Origin: CAZQFV01 sp964613665
Lineage (GTDB): Bacteria > Chloroflexota > Chloroflexia > DTKN01
Direction of reading: 5' to 3'
Length of the DNA stretch: 64,000 nucleotides
Assembly: GCA_964613665.1 (NCBI GenBank)
Contig: CAZTIG010000018.1
Span: 1-64,000 of the forward strand
Part shown: positions 62,098 to 64,000 of the stretch, in pieces
Numbering within the stretch: position 1 is the stretch's first letter
Layout of the letters: the number at the start of each line of letters is the position of its first letter
Program-made: the position numbers and the translations under genes
Notes under the pieces: generated by a model
The model's database searches: none
What the model saw: the letters and a program-made list of their open reading frames with translations, nothing else
What the model was told of the DNA's origin: nothing

Positions 62098-62811
62098 ATG
62101 TTCGCACGCGATCTGGTGGCCATCGTCGCCGGATACTTCATCGGCGCCATTCCCTTTGCCCACCTGGTGACCAGGCTGCGTACCGGGCGCAACATCCGCC
62201 ACGTGGGCGACGGCAACGTCGGGGCGCGCAACGTCTGGCACGTCGTCGGACCCCTGGCCGGGGCCATCGTTACCGTGCTCGACGGGCTCAAGGGCATCGC
62301 TGCCGTGCTGCTGGCCCGCGCCCTCGGCGCCAGCCTGACGGGCGAACTGCTGGCCGGCCCCCTGGCCATGGTGGGGCACTGCTTCCCGGTCTGGCTGGGC
62401 TTCCAGGGCGGAAAGGGCGTGGCCACACTGGCCGGCGTCGCCCTGCTCTGGGCGCCCTGGTCCACCATCACCGCCCTGGGCATCGTCGCCGTGTCGCAGC
62501 TCTTCCTGCACAATATGGACCGGGCCATCCCCATCGGGGCCATCTGCGGAATCTTCCTGCCGCCCGTCTTTGGCTACCCATGGACGATGACGGTCTATAT
62601 CCTGGCCCTCTTTGTCATGGTGGGGCTCAAGAAGCTGCTCGACCTGCCGCACGAGCGGCGCGTCTGGTCGCAATCGGGCTGGAAGGACGTCGGCCGGAGC
62701 GACTGGTACCCCGGCCTGCAGGCCGGCCAGGGCCAGGAGCCGGCCGAGAGACTGGCCCCCGCCAACGGCGCGGTCCAGCCGGAAGGCAACGGCGCACCCA
62801 ACCACCACTGA
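62098..62811 (+). CDS. plsY: glycerol-3-phosphate acyltransferase PlsY
   Basis: A 237-residue membrane enzyme making lysophosphatidate from acyl-phosphate. FIGAIPFAHLVTRL, VGDGNVGARNVWHVVG, GLKGIAAVLLA and VGHCFPVWLGFQGGKGVATLAG contain the conserved PlsY motifs; the usual GSGNxGATN is modified to GDGNVGARN. About five helices. The C-terminal 45 residues are an extra polar tail. AGGAGGTGTGCC precedes the ATG at 62098. Confidence 0.92.
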   Translation: MFARDLVAIVAGYFIGAIPFAHLVTRLRTGRNIRHVGDGNVGARNVWHVVGPLAGAIVTVLDGLKGIAAVLLARALGASLTGELLAGPLAMVGHCFPVWLGFQGGKGVATLAGVALLWAPWSTITALGIVAVSQLFLHNMDRAIPIGAICGIFLPPVFGYPWTMTVYILALFVMVGLKKLLDLPHERRVWSQSGWKDVGRSDWYPGLQAGQGQEPAERLAPANGAVQPEGNGAPNHH

Positions 62812-62871
62812 CGCACCGCACCGCCCTTCCCCCTGCCCCCATTCTCCTGCTTCTTGCCTCTTGCCCCTGTT

Positions 62872-62900
62872 TTGCGCTCCTGTCCGTTTTGCGGTACAAT
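62872..62900 (+). promoter_or_regulatory. ileS promoter
   Basis: TTGCGC (62872-62877), 17 bp, TACAAT (62895-62900), 34 bp before the ATG; the short leader excludes a T-box. Confidence 0.75.
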
Positions 62901-62934
62901 GCCGCCGAATACGCACGCGTCCAGAGGAGGCACG

Positions 62935-64000
62935 ATGTTCCGTCCCGTCGACCCGTCCATCTCCTGGCCGGAGATGGAGCAGCAGTGGCTTCGGTGGTGG
63001 CAGGACCAGGGCGTCCTGCAGCACTACCTGGCAGGCCCCCCCGACGGTCCTGTCTTCTCCTTCTTCGAGGGCCCGCCCACGGCCAACGGCCGGCCCGGCG
63101 TCCACCACGTCCTGGCCCGCGTCTTCAAGGACGTCGTCCTGCGCTACTACCGCCTGAAGGGCTACCGCCTGCTCGGCGCCCGCGGCGGCTGGGACACCCA
63201 CGGCCTGCCCGTGGAGATCGAGGTGGAGAAGGAGCTGGGCTTTTCCGGCAAGGGCGACATCGAGCGCTACGGCATCGCCGCCTTCAACGCCCGCTGCCGC
63301 GAGAGCGCCTTTCGCTACATCCAGGACTGGGAGCGCATGACCGACCGCATCGCCTACTGGATCGACCAGCAGAACGCCTACATCACCTATACCAACGACT
63401 ACATCGAATCTTGCTGGCACATCCTGCGTACCCTGTGGGACCGCGGCCTCCTCTTCCGCGACTTCAAGGTCACTATGCACTGCCCGCGCTGCAATACCTC
63501 CCTGGCGGACCACGAGGTCTCCCTGGGCTTTCGCGACGAGGTCGAGGACCCCTCGGTATGGGTCAGGTTCCGCCTGCAGGCGCCCGATGGTCAGCTGCCC
63601 CCGCCTCTGGCCGACCTGCCGGCGCCGGTCTCCGTCCTGGCCTGGACCACCACCCCCTGGACCCTGCCGGCCAACGTGGCCCTGGCCCTGGCCCCCAACG
63701 CGCCCTACGCCGTGGTCGAGAGCGGCGACGGCCGCCTGATCGTCGCCGGCGAGCGGCTCGGCGCGGTCTTTCCCGAGGGCGGCTACACTACCCTGCGTAC
63801 CCTGCGCGGGCGCGACCTGGCCGGCCTGCACTACGAGCCGCTCTTCCGCGGCACCCCCGCCCCCGGCGACGCGGTGGACTGGGACGCCGCCTATGTCACC
63901 ATCGTCGACGAGATCGTCTCCATGGAGGAGGGCACCGGCATCGTGCACATCGCCCCGGCCTACGGCGACCTGGACGTTGGCCGCCGCCACGGCCTGCCCA
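62935..64000 (+). CDS. ileS: isoleucyl-tRNA synthetase (5' part)
   Basis: 355 codons reach the window edge; the gene continues. The N terminus (ISWPEMEQQWLRWWQDQGV), the class I HIGH-type site (FFEGPPTANGRPGVHHVL), RGGWDTHGLPVEIEVEKELG, the Cys pair in HCPRCNTSLADHEV and the CP1 editing motif VLAWTTTPWTLPAN match IleRS, with the style of the larger, eukaryotic-like IleRS (SGKGDIERYGIAAFNARCRES). AGAGGAGG is 5 nt upstream of the ATG. Confidence 0.95.
   Translation, partial: MFRPVDPSISWPEMEQQWLRWWQDQGVLQHYLAGPPDGPVFSFFEGPPTANGRPGVHHVLARVFKDVVLRYYRLKGYRLLGARGGWDTHGLPVEIEVEKELGFSGKGDIERYGIAAFNARCRESAFRYIQDWERMTDRIAYWIDQQNAYITYTNDYIESCWHILRTLWDRGLLFRDFKVTMHCPRCNTSLADHEVSLGFRDEVEDPSVWVRFRLQAPDGQLPPPLADLPAPVSVLAWTTTPWTLPANVALALAPNAPYAVVESGDGRLIVAGERLGAVFPEGGYTTLRTLRGRDLAGLHYEPLFRGTPAPGDAVDWDAAYVTIVDEIVSMEEGTGIVHIAPAYGDLDVGRRHGLP

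Noticed and set aside
62900..62934. T-box leader of ileS
   Set aside because: The leader is only about 30 nt from the -10 box to the ATG.
61981..63990. A 669-codon minus-strand frame across plsY and ileS
   Set aside because: It spans two real plus-strand genes and their intergenic region, and has no domain.

Overview
The window is a dense, high-GC bacterial chromosome segment with about 67 protein genes on both strands, no tRNA or rRNA, no CRISPR array and no insertion sequence. The gene mix fits a Chloroflexota (Anaerolineae-like) bacterium: MglA-type GTPases with roadblock and PATAN/DUF4388 proteins, a large lipoprotein inventory with Thr/Pro linkers, a secreted beta-propeller ending in a short Y-L-P-F-V-V-R tail, a DUF2342-type metalloprotease and a gamma-alpha fused 2-oxoacid:ferredoxin oxidoreductase. 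This placement is an inference from gene content; no rRNA is present to confirm it. Promoters are unusually easy to read: more than 20 TTGxxx/TAxxxT pairs, almost all with an exact 17-bp spacer and often an extended TGn -10.

Layout. 0.1-3.9 kb: an M14-like carboxypeptidase with a substituted zinc ligand and two acyl-CoA dehydrogenases. 4.2-9.4 kb: a LytS/LytR-like two-component pair, the secreted propeller protein and an M23 peptidase lipoprotein. 9.4-14.1 kb: NYN RNase and rpsU, then a zinc-uptake operon led by a Fur/Zur regulator with a perfect 22-bp operator. 14.3-17.3 kb: ftcD fusion, a broken MFS gene and maf. 17.3-22.9 kb: one long operon rplU-rpmA-rpmE-tdk-DUF2227-proS(archaeal type)-proS(bacterial type). 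23-29.7 kb: YhhQ transporter, a Cys-cluster protein, HEPN/MNT/deoxynucleoside kinase, a PLP dehydratase, a binding lipoprotein and dprA. 29.7-34.1 kb: HTH gene, mtaB, then roadblock-roadblock-MglA-PATAN. 34.2-36.7 kb: lamin-tail membrane protein, a small membrane protein and a frameshifted membrane gene. 36.8-40.3 kb: an efflux adaptor, rpsT, holA, a strongly structured 6S-like RNA candidate and an inverted-repeat element. 40.3-44.3 kb: HTH protein, a LysW-like mini-protein, two tandem zinc ribbons and ppdK. 44.4-49 kb: RCK membrane protein, PP2C-like phosphatase, purA, nrdR, HIT protein. 49-53.2 kb (minus strand): a second PATAN-GTPase module continuing into ECF sigma, anti-sigma, a bactofilin-like membrane protein and DUF4870. 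53.3-58.6 kb: metalloprotease, HAS-barrel-like protein and a remarkable propeller-CapA-M1 peptidase lipoprotein. 58.7-64 kb: rubrerythrin, 2-oxoacid:ferredoxin oxidoreductase, plsY and the 5' part of ileS.

Functionally the window mixes translation housekeeping, metal homeostasis, fatty-acid and ferredoxin-linked energy metabolism, and two small-GTPase signalling modules. The points most worth follow-up are the triple-domain lipoprotein, the 6S-like RNA upstream of holA, the LysW-like/zinc-ribbon cluster, a dispersed 67-bp repeat that has become coding sequence at the end of mtaB, two palindromic intergenic elements, and two adjacent prolyl-tRNA synthetases of different evolutionary types.
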